Assembly (NCBI RefSeq): GCF_000499845.2
Contig: NC_023757.2
Location: 38,339,314-38,403,313, forward strand
Source of the DNA: Phaseolus vulgaris
Lineage: Eukaryota > Streptophyta > Magnoliopsida > Fabales > Fabaceae
Length of the DNA: 64,000 nucleotides
Reading direction: 5' to 3'
Shown here: one piece after another, positions 23,316 through 35,134 of the stretch
How positions within the stretch are numbered: position 1 is the stretch's first letter
How the letters are laid out: every line of letters starts with the position of its first letter
Notes under the pieces: model-generated
The model's database searches: none
Seen by the model: the letters and a program-made list of their open reading frames with translations, nothing else
Told to the model about the DNA's origin: nothing
Made by a program: the position numbers and the translations under genes

Positions 23316-23642
23316 CTAAACATCACAGAAGGGATGTTTTCTTGAAGATGCTCCTACAAAAACTTCAGAACCAAGGAATCTTCTTTTCGTTTGGGAACTT
23401 TCATTATGATAAATCCTCTCATTGACTTGTGCTCTTGGCTGAACAGTTTCAAATGATGCATTCAAAACTGTCTCCTCTTGTAGTTTTCTCCTCATGCGTG
23501 CATTTTCGGCTCTTAACATACTCAGCTCTTCTTCATTACTCTTTTTTAACGTCTCGAACTCTTTTTGCAGCTGCACCAACATTGTCATTGGCATACTGAC
23601 GTTATCTATTTGCTCTCCGTCTTGTCCTTCTCTCTGATCCAT
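23316..23642 (-). CDS. Element C gag N-terminus
   Basis: 108 codons from an ATG (MDQREGQDGEQ) lying 50-60 bp inside the primer site, so this is the natural gag start. It has a coiled-coil-like stretch (FETLKKSNEEELSMLRAENA). It ends at a TAG at about 23316, after which the gag core continues in another frame. A one-base indel between about 23300 and 23330 explains this. Confidence 0.8.
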   Translation of the reverse strand: MDQREGQDGEQIDNVSMPMTMLVQLQKEFETLKKSNEEELSMLRAENARMRRKLQEETVLNASFETVQPRAQVNERIYHNESSQTKRRFLGSEVFVGASSRKHPFCDV

Positions 23643-23676
23643 CTTGTCTCCTACCTTTCCTTCTAACTAGTTCTCG

Positions 23677-23694
23677 GCCCCACGGTGGGCGCCA
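23677..23694 (-). promoter_or_regulatory. Primer-binding site of element C
   Basis: Minus strand TGGCGCCCACCGTGGGGC, three bases inside the 5' LTR. It starts TGG, complementary to a tRNA CCA end, and the form is common in plant Tat elements. I did not verify which tRNA it matches. Confidence 0.75.
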
Positions 23695-23697
23695 AAA

Positions 23698-24319
23698 TGT
23701 TCTTACAAAAAGGGACCAAGAACACTCGAACTAAAACAAGATGGCCTTTTACACAAATCTTCTGATTTCGGGCTATACTCTCGGGTTTCTATTGGGCTGG
23801 ATTACTTCTTGGGCTGGATTATTTCTTGGGCTGGATTACTTCTTGGGCTGGATTACTTCTTGGGCTGGACTCTCAACTGGGCTAGGCTCGCGGTTGTTCC
23901 TCTCGGCTGCTTCTCTCGGCTATTCGTCTCGGCTGTTCTTCTCGGCTGTTCCACTCGGCTACTCCTCTCGGTTGGTATTCATCACAGGTGGGGGGATGTA
24001 CCTGCAAGTCGCTCCGATGCCAAAGTCAGAAACAATGTAATGGTTTTTCAGATAAAATCACTCTTACCTTTTTCTTGTGCTAACCTCCTATTTATAGAGT
24101 TTCGTTGATGGGCCTTCTACAGTACTTTTGGACTTTCTTATCACACCTTTTTATTACTTTTACACCCCCTTGTGCAAGTTCCTTATTTAAATTGGGCTTT
24201 ATTATGATTTTTATTATCCTTTCAGGTTTCGGTCCAGACCTTTCGGTTCTAATTTATCACTTTGATTATTGGACATGTAGTTCTCGGCCTATACCTCTCG
24301 GTTTTAGGCTACCAGTACA
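23698..24319 (-). repeat. 5' LTR of element C
   Basis: 622 bp; carries four GGGCTGG-containing 17-bp units where the other LTR has three. Ends TG...CA and is followed by the TTAAA target copy. Confidence 0.95.
24088..24097 (-). promoter_or_regulatory. TATA box of element C LTR
   Basis: Minus strand CTATAAATAG in the 5' LTR. Transcription would begin shortly after and read leftwards through gag-pol. Confidence 0.6.
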
Positions 24320-24324
24320 TTAAA

Positions 24325-24855
24325 CATTTTTATTTAATTTTAGAATGTGAAATCCATATACTTTTCTAGTATCTGGAAGTAAAATTTTGTATTCTGGATT
24401 GTAAATTTTGAAATACAAATTTGTATTTTAGACTGTGGTGAATAATTTTGAAATTTTTGATAGTAAGAGGTGCAAGAAAAAATTATGAAGATAAAAAAAA
24501 TCCAAATTTTAATATATATAGGTTATGCCGACGGTCTCACCCCACCTCACACTTAGCTTCACTTAGCTTGTACGAACTATTGATTATACAAAATGGGCCT
24601 AAATAGACCTAAACGGGCCAATGGAGAATGAGCCTAAATAGATCTAAACGGACCCGTAAATTAAAATAGAATGGCCCACATTTTTTCTTATCAAAGTGTA
24701 AACCAGCTCCCTCTATATTATGATAACAATAAAAAATATCTAACTGAAATAACAAATGAAGATGTGTAATTAAATCAAATTTCCTTAGGTGAAACTACTA
24801 TACGTTACAATATTCCCACTCATTGAAATTTAGCATTATAAATTATTCTTATTCA
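24325..24855. other. Spacer, no gene seen
   Basis: AT-rich. Around 24590-24670 a GGGCCTAAATAGACCTAAACGG-like motif occurs in two imperfect copies. No coding signal. Confidence 0.5.
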
Positions 24856-26615
24856 ATTCCCTATCTAGCACCATTTACACTTTCATTTTCCTATTTAGCA
24901 CCTTTTTGTTTTTATTTCCCTATTTAGCACCTTTTTATTTTTTATTTTCCTATCTAACACCATTTCAAAAGTAAATAAATAAATAATAATTTTTTTTTAT
25001 AATTTTAATTTTGAATACATTAAAAAATAAGTATTTTTAATGTTTAAAATAGTTAGAAATATAATTAATGAATAAAGAAATGAGTTTTTACAAAATTAAA
25101 AAAAAAATAATAAACTAAAAATGTTTAGTTTAAATTTTTTTTAAGAATGAAGAAAATAAAAAATTAAACTCTACAACAACATAAAAGTTGAATCTATAAA
25201 CATAAATTAGTATTTATTTTTATTATTATTGATGATGTAATCATGTTAATTTCAAGTAAAAAATACATGAGATAATTATAAAAAAAATCAAAGTCAATTA
25301 ATATTAATTAATATTGAACGCACAAATAATATTGAAGTGTCTACCCTAAATGCAAAATCCTAAATAAAAACTAATGCAATTGCTACACTTAATGCTTAAA
25401 AATGAGAAGAAGAAAAATGTAAAAATAAATAAATATAGAAAATAAAAACAACAACATTACAACAGATCTTTCATGTTGCGAAAGAGTATTTGATTGAACT
25501 CAAAAATGAAGAGTATTGGTCTGCATACACTAGTCAAATACTATGCCCAAGTCCTGACATGAAAATAACTTCAAAGGGGAGACCTAAGTCAAGTCGAATA
25601 AGGACTGATATGGACATAAGAGAACAACATGATCAAACAAAAAAAGTTCATAATGTCAAACACCAGGACACACAAAAAGAACATGTCCCAACATTATTGG
25701 ATTGTGCACTTCTCATTATTAATTATGTTTCATTTTGCACAAACTATTTAATATACCATTGAAAAAAATATTAAATGAATGATTATCTTTCATTTTTATT
25801 TTTTTTTATGATCAACATCTACTTATTTAGTATCGTCTTATATCTCTTATTTTTATCTTGTATATTTATCTTGTATATCTATCTTATTTTGTTTTGCTTT
25901 TATTTTATATCTTATATGTTTTTAGTTATTATTTTTTTCTGCCATTGTTTATTTATTTTTGTTTTTTGTTTTTATTTTATTATTGTTGTTTTTATTTTCT
26001 ATACTTATTTATTTTTGCATTTTTTTCTTCTCATTTTTAAGCATTAAGTGTAGCATTTGCATTAGTTTTTTTTTAGGATTTTGCATTTAGGATAGACACT
26101 TCAATATTATTTGTGCGTCCACTATTAATTAATACTAATTGACTTTGGTTTTTTTATAATTATGTTTTATATTTTTTACTTGAAATTAACATGATTACAT
26201 CATCAATAATAATAAAAATAAATACTAATTTATGTTTATAGATTCAACTTTTATGTTGTTGTAGGGTTTAATTTCTTATTTTCTTCATTTAAAAAAAATT
26301 AAACTAAACATTTTTAATTTATTACTTTTTTATTTTTATTTTGTAAAAACTCATTTCTTTATTCATTAATTATATTTCTAACTATTTTAAACATTAAAAA
26401 TACTTATTTTTTAATGCATTCAAAATTAAAATTATCAAAAAAGTAATAATTTATTATTTTATTTATTTATTTTTGAAATTGTACTAGATAGGGAAATAAA
26501 AAATAAAATGGTGCTAAATAGGGGAATAAAAACAAAATGGTGCTAGATAGGAAAATAAAAACAAAAAGGTGTTAGTTAGGGAAATAAAAGTGTAAATGGT
26601 GTTAGATAGGAAATT
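24856..26615. mobile_element. Deleted Mutator-like element (MULE) with long inverted repeats
   Basis: Two arms of about 0.6 kb are inverted copies: left 24856-25452, right 25981-26615. Outer ends read AATTCCCTATCTAGCACC and the inverse TTTCCTATCTAACACC. Along the arms the match stays high apart from A/T-run length changes and scattered substitutions. The 528-bp centre holds a fragment of a MULE transposase C-terminus. I could not find a clean 9-bp target duplication, so the exact ends may be off by a few bases. Most of the transposase is missing, so movement would need enzyme from elsewhere. Confidence 0.8.
25478..25720 (+). pseudogene. MULE transposase C-terminal fragment
   Basis: The frame from 25490 reads YWSAYTSQILCPSPDM and GRPKSSRIRTDMD, the conserved tail of MuDR-type transposases just before the zinc knuckle. 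One base out, the frame at about 25645-25695 reads CQTPGHTKRTCPN, the second half of a CX2CX4HX4C knuckle. In that frame the position after the first Cys site has a TAA and the first Cys codon has changed. So this is a decayed exon with one frameshift and one stop. The catalytic DDE domain is absent. Confidence 0.75.
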
Positions 26616-26737
26616 TATCCTCACTTGAATCCAACTGATAAGGTATAAAAATTACACAACATAAAAAAAAGGAAAAAAATTACAAAATCAATTATAGAAA
26701 AAGTAATAATTCATCCATCAAGATTTTAATAGATCTG

Positions 26738-26809
26738 TCATGATCTACTCACAATTACCTTCTCAAGTGTATATCATGACCTATTCACAATTACCTTCTC
26801 AAGTGTATA
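26738..26809. repeat. 36-bp tandem duplication
   Basis: Two adjacent 36-bp copies starting TCATGATCTACTCAC and TCATGACCTATTCAC, sharing AATTACCTTCTCAAGTG. Confidence 0.9.
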
Positions 26810-27899
26810 ATTTTATTGTAGACAGGTTGAACGACCAAGTTATAATTCCAGAAAGAATATAAATAAATTATATTCTTAGAATTTTTTTAAATGAAATAAT
26901 AAATAAATAAATTTTTAACTTTTTTAAAAAAAAATTCATTTTTATATTCTTTAAAATCTCTTCTTTAATATAAATAAATAAGATCTTACACGTTCAAATT
27001 CAATTATAATTTAAAGTTTCTAAAAAATCTATTTATTTATTTTCTTCAAGACAGACTCACTATTAATAAAATCAATAAATTTTTCAATTACGTCCCTCGA
27101 TTTTAAAAAATCAATAATTCGACTATCTTGATCTTAATCTAATCAATAAAAGAATATTGACGAGTTTAATTTATATAATTTATAAATAATAATAATTTAT
27201 AAAACTAATGACATAATTTTAAATTATTGTATTTTTAAATTACGAGACTTTATTGGTCCTTTATAAAGACTAAAATGAACAAAAATAAATATAAAACACA
27301 AAATAATTAAACCATAGTTTTCTAAAATTAGTTTTCTAACGCACGTTATCTAAACTAAAACCACACTACTCTACAATAAATTTAATTATAATTATGTTGT
27401 TACAAAGTCAGTTTGTTTTTGTTTATGCTTTTTTTAATAAAGTATTTTTTTATGCTTTTGACCAATCTATTTATTTTTTAAATAATAAATTTTCTAATCC
27501 ACTTTTTAAATAAGTATTTTTACAATACTACTTATTTTTAAATAAATTGACCCATAAAACCAATTTTATCACTCTGCATACCGAGTCATGAATTAAGAAA
27601 GATAACACGAACACAATAAAGATAATATTTTTTTGTTTGTTCAAAGAAGGAGTCAAAGTTTGTTACCAAAAAATTCAACCAACAAAGTTAGACCCACATT
27701 CTTCTTAGTTTACACATCCAACCCGTTCAATGCCTTGGGAAAAACTTCAAAAATAAATAGTTTGAATTTTGCTTCAAGTCAACTTACTCTTTAATGAATC
27801 AAATCAAAATTTATAGTTTTGAAATATTACTCAATTAATAAGAAAATTATTAAATAATAAATAATTAATTATTATAAATATTATTTTAAAAAATAATTA

Positions 27900-27973
27900 A
27901 ATTATTAATATTTAAAATAATTAAATTATTAATATTTAAAATAATTAAATTATTAATATTTAAAATAATTTTC
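27900..27973. repeat. 24-bp tandem repeat, 3 copies
   Basis: Period of 24 bp built on TTATTAATATTTAAAATAAT, surrounded by related AT sequence. Confidence 0.85.
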
Positions 27974-28559
27974 ATTATTAATAAATAATTTATAAATTTA
28001 TATTTAAAATAATTAATTATATTTTGTTTTTAAAATACATTTTTATTTAATAATTTTCTTGTAACTTTAATTATTTTCATAAGTTATCATCAGTAACACT
28101 TGAAATCAATAAATGTACCTAAATAATAGATTAATTTATTGATGAGTATCCGTTGAAATATTAAAATGTTTCTTTTAAATAAAATTTTAACTGAAACGTT
28201 TGCATAAGTTAATATAATTAGATTAGACACAATTTTGTAAGTAGTAGACCTTTTTATGATAAAAACAAAATAATTATGTCAAAATGACAGAAAAAACGTA
28301 TATTGTTTTATTAATTATTATAAATTATGGTGCATGCTTTATTTTCTTAAACATCTTTAATATTTTGATATCTTATATTATGGATATTGCATAGAAAATT
28401 GGATTTATCTTCTTTTGTTAGGGGTGTAGTAAATGGATGATTGCATTACACTGGTTTCAAGAGAATAAATAAAAACTGAGGTAATTTGTTTAATATAAAA
28501 ATCATAAATTTATGTCAAAAATTTATGCTATATAATTGAATTAAAGAATATATTATCAA

Positions 28560-28960
28560 TCGGATCCGTACCGACTGATTCGAAGTCCAAGACTGACCAA
28601 AACCATTACATCCAAACAACGGATTAACGACACTAATCAAAGATCAATTATTAAGTAATACATTATTAATCATAAATTAATTCCTTTATCAACCCAATAA
28701 CAAAAGATCTATGATAATTATATAAATAAACATCTAAAAGTCAAGCACGTCATCATTTAGTACTAATTGTATCGAGTGTTGAACACTGAAATTTTACTTA
28801 AACGTCAACATATTTTTTGCAAGTACCATCCGAACTCGGAGTTCACGGAGACGAGAAATAGAAAAGTGGAATAAGTGCAAAAAGTGCATTTGAAGGAATG
28901 AAAGGAAGAGTTGACCGACTGACCGACCTCAAAGAAAGACAATCATTATCTTAGTTCCAA
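28560..28960 (+). repeat. Possible LTR remnant
   Basis: A less AT-rich patch. Near 28805-28855, GCAAGTACCATCCGAACTCG followed by GGAGTTCACGGAGACGAG resembles the 3' part of some plant LTRs, where TTTTGCAGGTACC-type sequence is common. No partner or target duplication was found. The assignment rests on resemblance only. Confidence 0.3.
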
Positions 28961-31155
28961 CCCTATGTTAAGAATATATATATATATAATTAATGTAATA
29001 TCAAAATTACTTTTAAATGTACTTTTTGAAATATAAATATTTTTATAAGAAAATAAATGATTTCATAAAAATAGTGTTTACTAGTTTCAACTATATTTAT
29101 AAAGAATAAAAAATATAACAAATAAATTATTTTAAAAATCTAAATATTTTCTCTCTTTCAAAATTTCCCTCCATACATTATAAATTCTAAGAAAATATAG
29201 ACAATCCTTACAAATAATATGGAATTAATCTCCAGAAATAATGAACTCCTAACAAACAAAGAGCAGAACATTAAAGATGGTAGGAAAGAGTGTATTAAGC
29301 GATTATGTGATTAGTTATTGAGAAGCAGCCATGGGTGTGAGCAGTGCCCTTTACCTAACAAGGAGTTGGTGTAAAAAGCAAAACATGATTGGGTGAAGGA
29401 TGTAATAATCGCGTTTGCGTTGTGCTTTGTCTGGTGCTCATGCATTGCTGTGTCTTCTGCCGACACTTGTTTAGTTTTGCTGTCATGCCGTACTTTTATT
29501 CCATTCAAATTCACACCCCACATATCCCCTCTTCACATCTTTAACACTTTTTCACCTTTTTACCCTTCCATAATCATGACACCTGTATATTCTTTTTTTA
29601 TTTTAATCTTTCTTATTATTAGAAAATAACACTAACTCTCAATAATGTGAGTTGTTAGCTATATGGATCACCAAATATTTTCCAACACCTTAAAACTTAA
29701 TCTTTTAAACTAAATATTTTATTTGAAATCTTAAGTTATTGTATTTAGTAAATAAAATTGGGTTAATAAAAATATATAGGGACAAACCGGAGCCTTCTTT
29801 ATAGATAGTGTAGCTTGTATTTTCACCTCAACTATATTATATAAGATAAAATTTAAATATGATTTCATAAGTATGTTGATGGTAGATAACATGATATATC
29901 TATATTTATACGTAAAGTTATAATAGGAATACTTAGAATATGATCAATACATTTAATTAGAATATATTTACAGTACAATTGTTTGTTTCATACCTTTATC
30001 TAATGAATTTATATATAGCAAGAAATTATGGACTCTTGCAATGACTATTCTAAAAAATATATTTAAATGATTTATACTATAATTTTTTTCATCTTAATAA
30101 AATTTAAATCAAATAAGCTAATATGTTTTGCTATCTTTTTACTATTACTAATAATTTATTTGGATTAAAAGATAAATAAATAAATACAAATAAATCAAAT
30201 GAAAAAGATTTGAGATGATCCAAGTAAAGGAAAAATAGAAACAATTTTTTTTTTCTTTTCACAAAACGTTCTCTTCCCCTGATCTTTTAAATGAACAATA
30301 AAAAGATTTTCATGGATCAAAACAATGAAAAGTTCCCCCTTTCCATTTAGGTGATTAAGGGGTTATAATAATCTTTGTTTAGTTATAGTTTTACATTGAA
30401 ATTTATTTATTTTAAATAAAAGAAGAGAACTAATTTTTTAAGTGAAACAAGGAGGACGGTAGGTTTTCCCCCAAAATAAACTTATTTTAAAAAATATTTA
30501 AATAAACCCATTTTCACTTTAATTTTCAAATTAGATTTCTTCTCAAAGGGAAATAACTCCTGTTTTTTTCATTTTTCAAAAAAATGAAAATTCAGAATTG
30601 AATTCGTTTTTTAGGAATTTGAATTTTGACCAATTTTTGAAAATATTTATAAAATAAGACGAAAGGATGGACATAAAATTTGATGTTACTATTCAGTGTT
30701 CACAACTCGTGTTAATAATAAATGAGTCTACTTTAAAAAATAAAATAAAGATAATTTTTTAAAATGAATATATTTTGAGAAAAAGATATGAGATGAGAAG
30801 TGATTTAAAAAGAATTAATAAGTATTAGCGTGTGAATAAACAGAAAGAATAAAAGTGAAGGAGGCGTGTAAGAATGGGGCGAAGGAAGAAGAAAGGCACC
30901 CAGAATTTATTTGACTCTTGTATTATAGGAAAGTAGCAAAGTACAAACGCAAAATGTACCCTTAAGTCATAACGATGACTGATGTTGTTTTAGACTATCG
31001 CTATTATTAATGATAATTGAAAGTATTATTAATATTCCACACCCTATTTCCCTCTCTTTCTTTCTTCTATGTCCTTGTGACAGAAACCCCAGCAAGGAGG
31101 ATTTGCAACAAAGGTTGGCACTTGGGCCATTTGTACCTGTAAACGTTGTTTATCT
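28961..31155. other. Spacer upstream of the GT14 gene
   Basis: AT-rich. A patch at about 29290-29540 is richer in GC and carries a 70-codon minus frame that I do not recognise and would not call a gene. The last few hundred bases should hold the promoter and 5' UTR of the next gene. Confidence 0.5.
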
Positions 31156-33860
31156 ATGGAGACCAACAAACAGCAGAGGAAGAAATGGTTCCTGCCACTT
31201 GTATTGTCTCTACTGTTGTTAACCTTGCTCATACTCTTTTCCATCTTCGTCTCCTCCGATTCTTCCTCTTTGCTCTACCTATATCGTACACGTGGCAGAG
31301 TGGAAGAGCCTCGTTTCGTGGAGTCAAAGCTGAGGGTGTCTTCCATCTCATCCAGTGATTCCGTTCCCAGGATCGCGTACCTGATCTCGGGGTCAGTGGG
31401 TGATGGCGAGACTCTGAAGAGAACCCTGAAGGCCCTTTACCATCCTAGGAACCAGTACGCTGTGCACTTGGACCTCGAGGCTTCCACGCAGGAAAGATTG
31501 GAGCTTGCCAACTTCGTCAAGAACGAGCCTCTCTTTGCCAAATTGGGCAATGTTAGGATGGTTGTAAAGGCTAACTTGGTCACCTACAGGGGACCCACTA
31601 TGGTCACTAATACCCTTCACGCTGCGGCCATTTTGTTCAAGGAAGGTGGACTCTGGGATTGGTTCATCAATCTAAGCGCTTCTGATTACCCCTTGGTAAC
31701 CCAAGATGGTAAGCTACTCACTCCTCTTCCCTCTCCTTAACTCGTTTTTTTTCCTATCTTCGATGAGCAAAACTAGGCACTTGTTTTTTTGTTTGATTCT
31801 GTGTCTGCGTTACGGAGATTTTGTTGATTTGTTATCTTTCAAACGGAGCGGGGCATTTATTTGTGTCTTGGCTGTTTCCCAGGTTTTGATTTTGTGTTAA
31901 TCGATTTAAATGCTGGTTTGTTTTGGAATGCATTTCTGATGCGTGATGTGAGAACCGGACCTGTATCTTGCTGCTAATTTTGCCTGAGATAAGTTTAGAG
32001 ACTTGCTGAATTTTAAGTTGGTCTGATCTGGTCCCAATCCGTGTCCAAAGTGTTCTATTTGTTGGTTTGCTCATCGATGAATTGTTTGTTTTGTCAGCTG
32101 ACAGGCTTGTTCCTCTCTCTCTTCTTGTAGCCCGGGGTGGTGGGGGAGGAGGAATGCCAGGTTTCAGATAAAAGTAAAATCGCTTATAACTCCGTTTCTG
32201 CTTTGATGCTTCTTTATGTTTTTGAAAAACAACCACTGCCAATGTTATTGGATGCACAGTAAGAATTCATGTAGAATAAATTTTCGTTATGGATTTTTTG
32301 ATGGTTTGTTAGTTAAATGCTTAAATCTGTTAATTTGTTGAAACTTACTAAAGAATGTGCACTGTGAATTCCTGTTTTCACAATCACCCACTTCATCTCT
32401 TTTCCTCAACAGATCTGCTGCATACACTGTCATCAACTCCGAGACACCTTAACTTCATTGAGCACACCAGTGATATTGGCTGGAAGGAGTAAGTTGCCAA
32501 TCCTTTCATCCTGTGTTTTATTTCATGGTTTACTTTATTTCCTTCAAAAGTAACGTGCAATTTTGTGAAATATCAAACATACCTATTCTTTTCAAGTAAG
32601 ACTTTGCTGTTTCCTTTTTTCAATAGAGATCAGAGAGCCAAACCGGTTATAATTGATCCAGCGCTTTATAGTGTCAATAAATCTGATTTATTTTGGGTGA
32701 CAGAGAAAAGAAATGTTCCCACAGCATATAAGCTGTTTACAGGTGTGGTTTCTGATGACTTATCTTGCTTAAATCTTTATTTTGTTATTTTTCTCATACC
32801 ACGTTTATTAGTTTGTTTTTTCACATTTGTAGTTAAGAAAAAAATTGAAAATTGAAGTCAAACAGTGTTGATGGAAACAGAGAGAATGGGGAGGTAGAGC
32901 AATGATAGTGTTGTGAATTCTACTGATAAGATGACTTCAGTAGCCTGTGGTTGAGTATGATTACCCAGGACTACTGCTTTTCACCTTTCTCCATTCTTTT
33001 ACCTTTCCTCTCTTACTAACCACAGTTTTTCGCACCCGTCTTGAACTCAATATCCCATAGATGTACTACTTATTGCCATTGGTATTCCTAATATAGATGT
33101 GGCAATTATCATAAGCTGTGTGTCCCTTACCCGTAAAGTCCTTTGTTAGCATGACCCTTTTGAGTTTGTTTCAAAATGATGTCATTTGCAGTTAAAAATC
33201 CGCACAAGATCACCTAGTTTTCTTGAATCTATGACATACCATACTGTATCATCTCAAGTTTTTTAAATAGTTGTCCTTAAGTTGAAAGACCTAGTATCCA
33301 ACTCTATGCTTTCTAAGTCTTGTTATGCTACTTGATTTTGCTCAGGATCTGCTTGGATGATGCTCTCTCGCCAATTTGTTGAATATTTGTTATGGGGATG
33401 GGATAACTTGCCTAGAATAGTCTTGATGTATTATGCCAACTTTCTATCCTCCCCTGAAGGGTATTTTCACACAGTCATCTGCAATGCTGACGAGTTCCGG
33501 AACACTACTGTAAATCACGACCTCCACTTCATATCATGGGATAACCCTCCAAAACAACATCCACACTTCCTTACAATTAATAACTACGAGGAAATGGTGG
33601 AGAGCAACGCCCCATTTGCTCGGAAGTTTGGCAGGAATGAACAACTCTTGGATAAGATTGATACTGAACTCTTGGGACGAAATGAACATGGTTATGTGCC
33701 TGGCAAGTGGTTTGACCGAGCAAATTCAAACATCACCAAACTATATTCTGCCATACAAAATATCACTGAACTTAAGCCTGGCCCTGGAGCAGAAAGGCTC
33801 AAACGCCTTATCAATGGTTTATTGTCAGCAGAAGATTTTCACACTAAGCAGTGTTCTTGA
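31156..33860 (+). CDS. GT14 beta-glucuronosyltransferase (GlcAT14-like)
   Basis: Four exons: 31156-31708, 32413-32488, 32627-32742 and 33346-33860. All have GT-AG borders and phases that join cleanly to 419 codons. The product is a type II Golgi membrane protein: a short basic N-tail, then one hydrophobic segment (about 11-33). The family 14 (Core-2/I-branching-like) domain follows from about residue 72 (PRIAYLISGS), with HLDLEAS, NLSASDYPL (172-180) and IIDPALY. The C-terminal part holds SAWMMLSRQFVEY and FHTVICNADEF. Plant members add glucuronic acid to type II arabinogalactan chains of cell-wall arabinogalactan proteins. Length is close to the Arabidopsis GlcAT14 proteins. The gene looks intact. 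Which paralogue it is cannot be decided here. Confidence 0.93.
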
Positions 33861-34774
33861 CTCCCTGGTTTAAACATCTTGCTACGCTCATTGCTGTTTT
33901 TCATTCACTCAGCAGCAACAGGCAAACCATTATGATGTCCACTTGACACCCGAGGATGTTCTGAGACAAACACGAAATATGAGAAGATAGATCAGAAAAC
34001 GGAAGGGACCATTTCTTCAATAGTACGTCTTGCCTTCAATTTCTACTTCTACACAAACTCTAACGTGACCATACATTTGTAGCTAATATGTATCCATTCA
34101 TTTGATTCACATGATTTATTAAATTTCATGGATGGCAATGACGAGTCATCATCAATGCAATTGTTGTACTCTGAAGAATTTCTTTTTAGTAAATAAAAGA
34201 TTCACTTATATAATGCATTCGGCAGAATGCTTTGCTAGGCTGGAAATGGCACAAACCCGTGAAAAACACTATCCTAACGAATCTTTTTTTAGGAACATGC
34301 TCACGTAGCTGCCACTTATTCTGTTTTTTTTTTTTCTTATCTCTCTCTTTTCTTGAGTTATTGCCTCATAAATTGGTGTACATTTTACAATTGATGTACT
34401 ATTAGACCCATTAACGTCCTCTAAATTCACCTTGTTGGTAAAAGAATTACTTGACACTTTTATTGTGTCTGTGATGGGAAGGGAGGGATCATCTTCAGGG
34501 AACTAATCTATATTATCCAGCTCTTCTGTGGCACGAGTTTCATTTTCTTTACTGTTTTGAGCATCCTAGTGTTGGCTAAGTTTTCCTCTCCTCGTTTTCA
34601 CTTCTTTTACATGAAAATTAATTTCCATAGCATTTATAATCCAATGTTTGTAGCATCAAAATTTACTTTTAAGAATAAACCCACTTTAGAAGATTCATTT
34701 TGTTTTGTTCTCATTTCAAAATTCAAACAGTTGATATTTAACTAATTGTTTTTGACATACGTACAGCAGACACA
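33861..34774. other. 3' flank of the GT14 gene
   Basis: Likely 3' UTR for the first 250-300 bases, then AT-rich spacer. No gene seen. Confidence 0.5.
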
Positions 34775-34903
34775 ATGGCCACGGCCACATTGTGTAGTCT
34801 CAACGGACCTTGTCCCTTTAACTCTAGAGATTTTGTTGATTCACCATTCAAGGGTAAAACCTTCATGGCCCGTGCACCCGCATCATTAAAAGGAATTTCC
34901 TAA
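34775..34903 (+). pseudogene. Short ORF like a plastid transit peptide
   Basis: A 42-codon frame from ATG to TAA, Ser/Ala/Thr-rich and positively charged, beginning MATATLCSLNGPC and ending ARAPASLKGIS. This is the usual look of a chloroplast transit peptide encoded by a first exon. It stops right before a T-run with no continuing domain within several hundred bases. It may be a stray first exon from a duplicated nuclear gene for a plastid protein. I cannot name the parent. A chance ORF is possible. Confidence 0.35.
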
Positions 34904-35134
34904 AATCTTTTTTTTTTTTTTTGTTTCATTGAAGTGATAGAAGGGGTACTCACCTCCAATAGGCATGTTACTATGGCCAAGAAAACAAAATCCAAATTGG
35001 CAAATCTAATTCATAAATATTACCTTTCAATGGATTTATCTCAAATTGAAATCTATACTTTTGGATATTAAGTTTAATCCATTTAATTGGATTTGGATAG
35101 GATAATTTTTTGGATTTTAATCTAAAATAAAAAA

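Larger units (their letters stand above)
14298..24319 (-). mobile_element. Tat-lineage Ty3/gypsy retrotransposon (element C)
   Basis: A 10,022-bp element flanked by a perfect 5-bp target duplication TTAAA (14293-14297 and 24320-24324). LTRs are 605 bp (left) and 622 bp (right), TG...CA. Read on the minus strand the order is 5' LTR, primer site, gag, protease, RT, RNase H, second RNase H, integrase, tandem repeats, an oppositely oriented gene, polypurine tract, 3' LTR. The second RNase H and the antisense gene are marks of the Tat/Ogre group. The LTR difference is mainly one 17-bp repeat unit plus a few substitutions, so the insertion is fairly young. Gag-pol carries at least two frameshifts and one stop, so this copy is probably not autonomous. 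Confidence 0.95.
26616..28559. other. AT-rich spacer, no gene seen
   Basis: No coding region. It contains two short tandem duplications listed separately and long A/T runs. Confidence 0.6.

Noticed and set aside
25775..26047. Phe/Tyr/Leu-rich 90-codon frame
   Set aside because: A T-rich low-complexity stretch within the MULE centre and right arm, not a membrane protein.
29311..29523. 70-codon minus frame and a possible microRNA hairpin
   Set aside because: No family resemblance, and no long stem with a known miRNA sequence could be found by eye.
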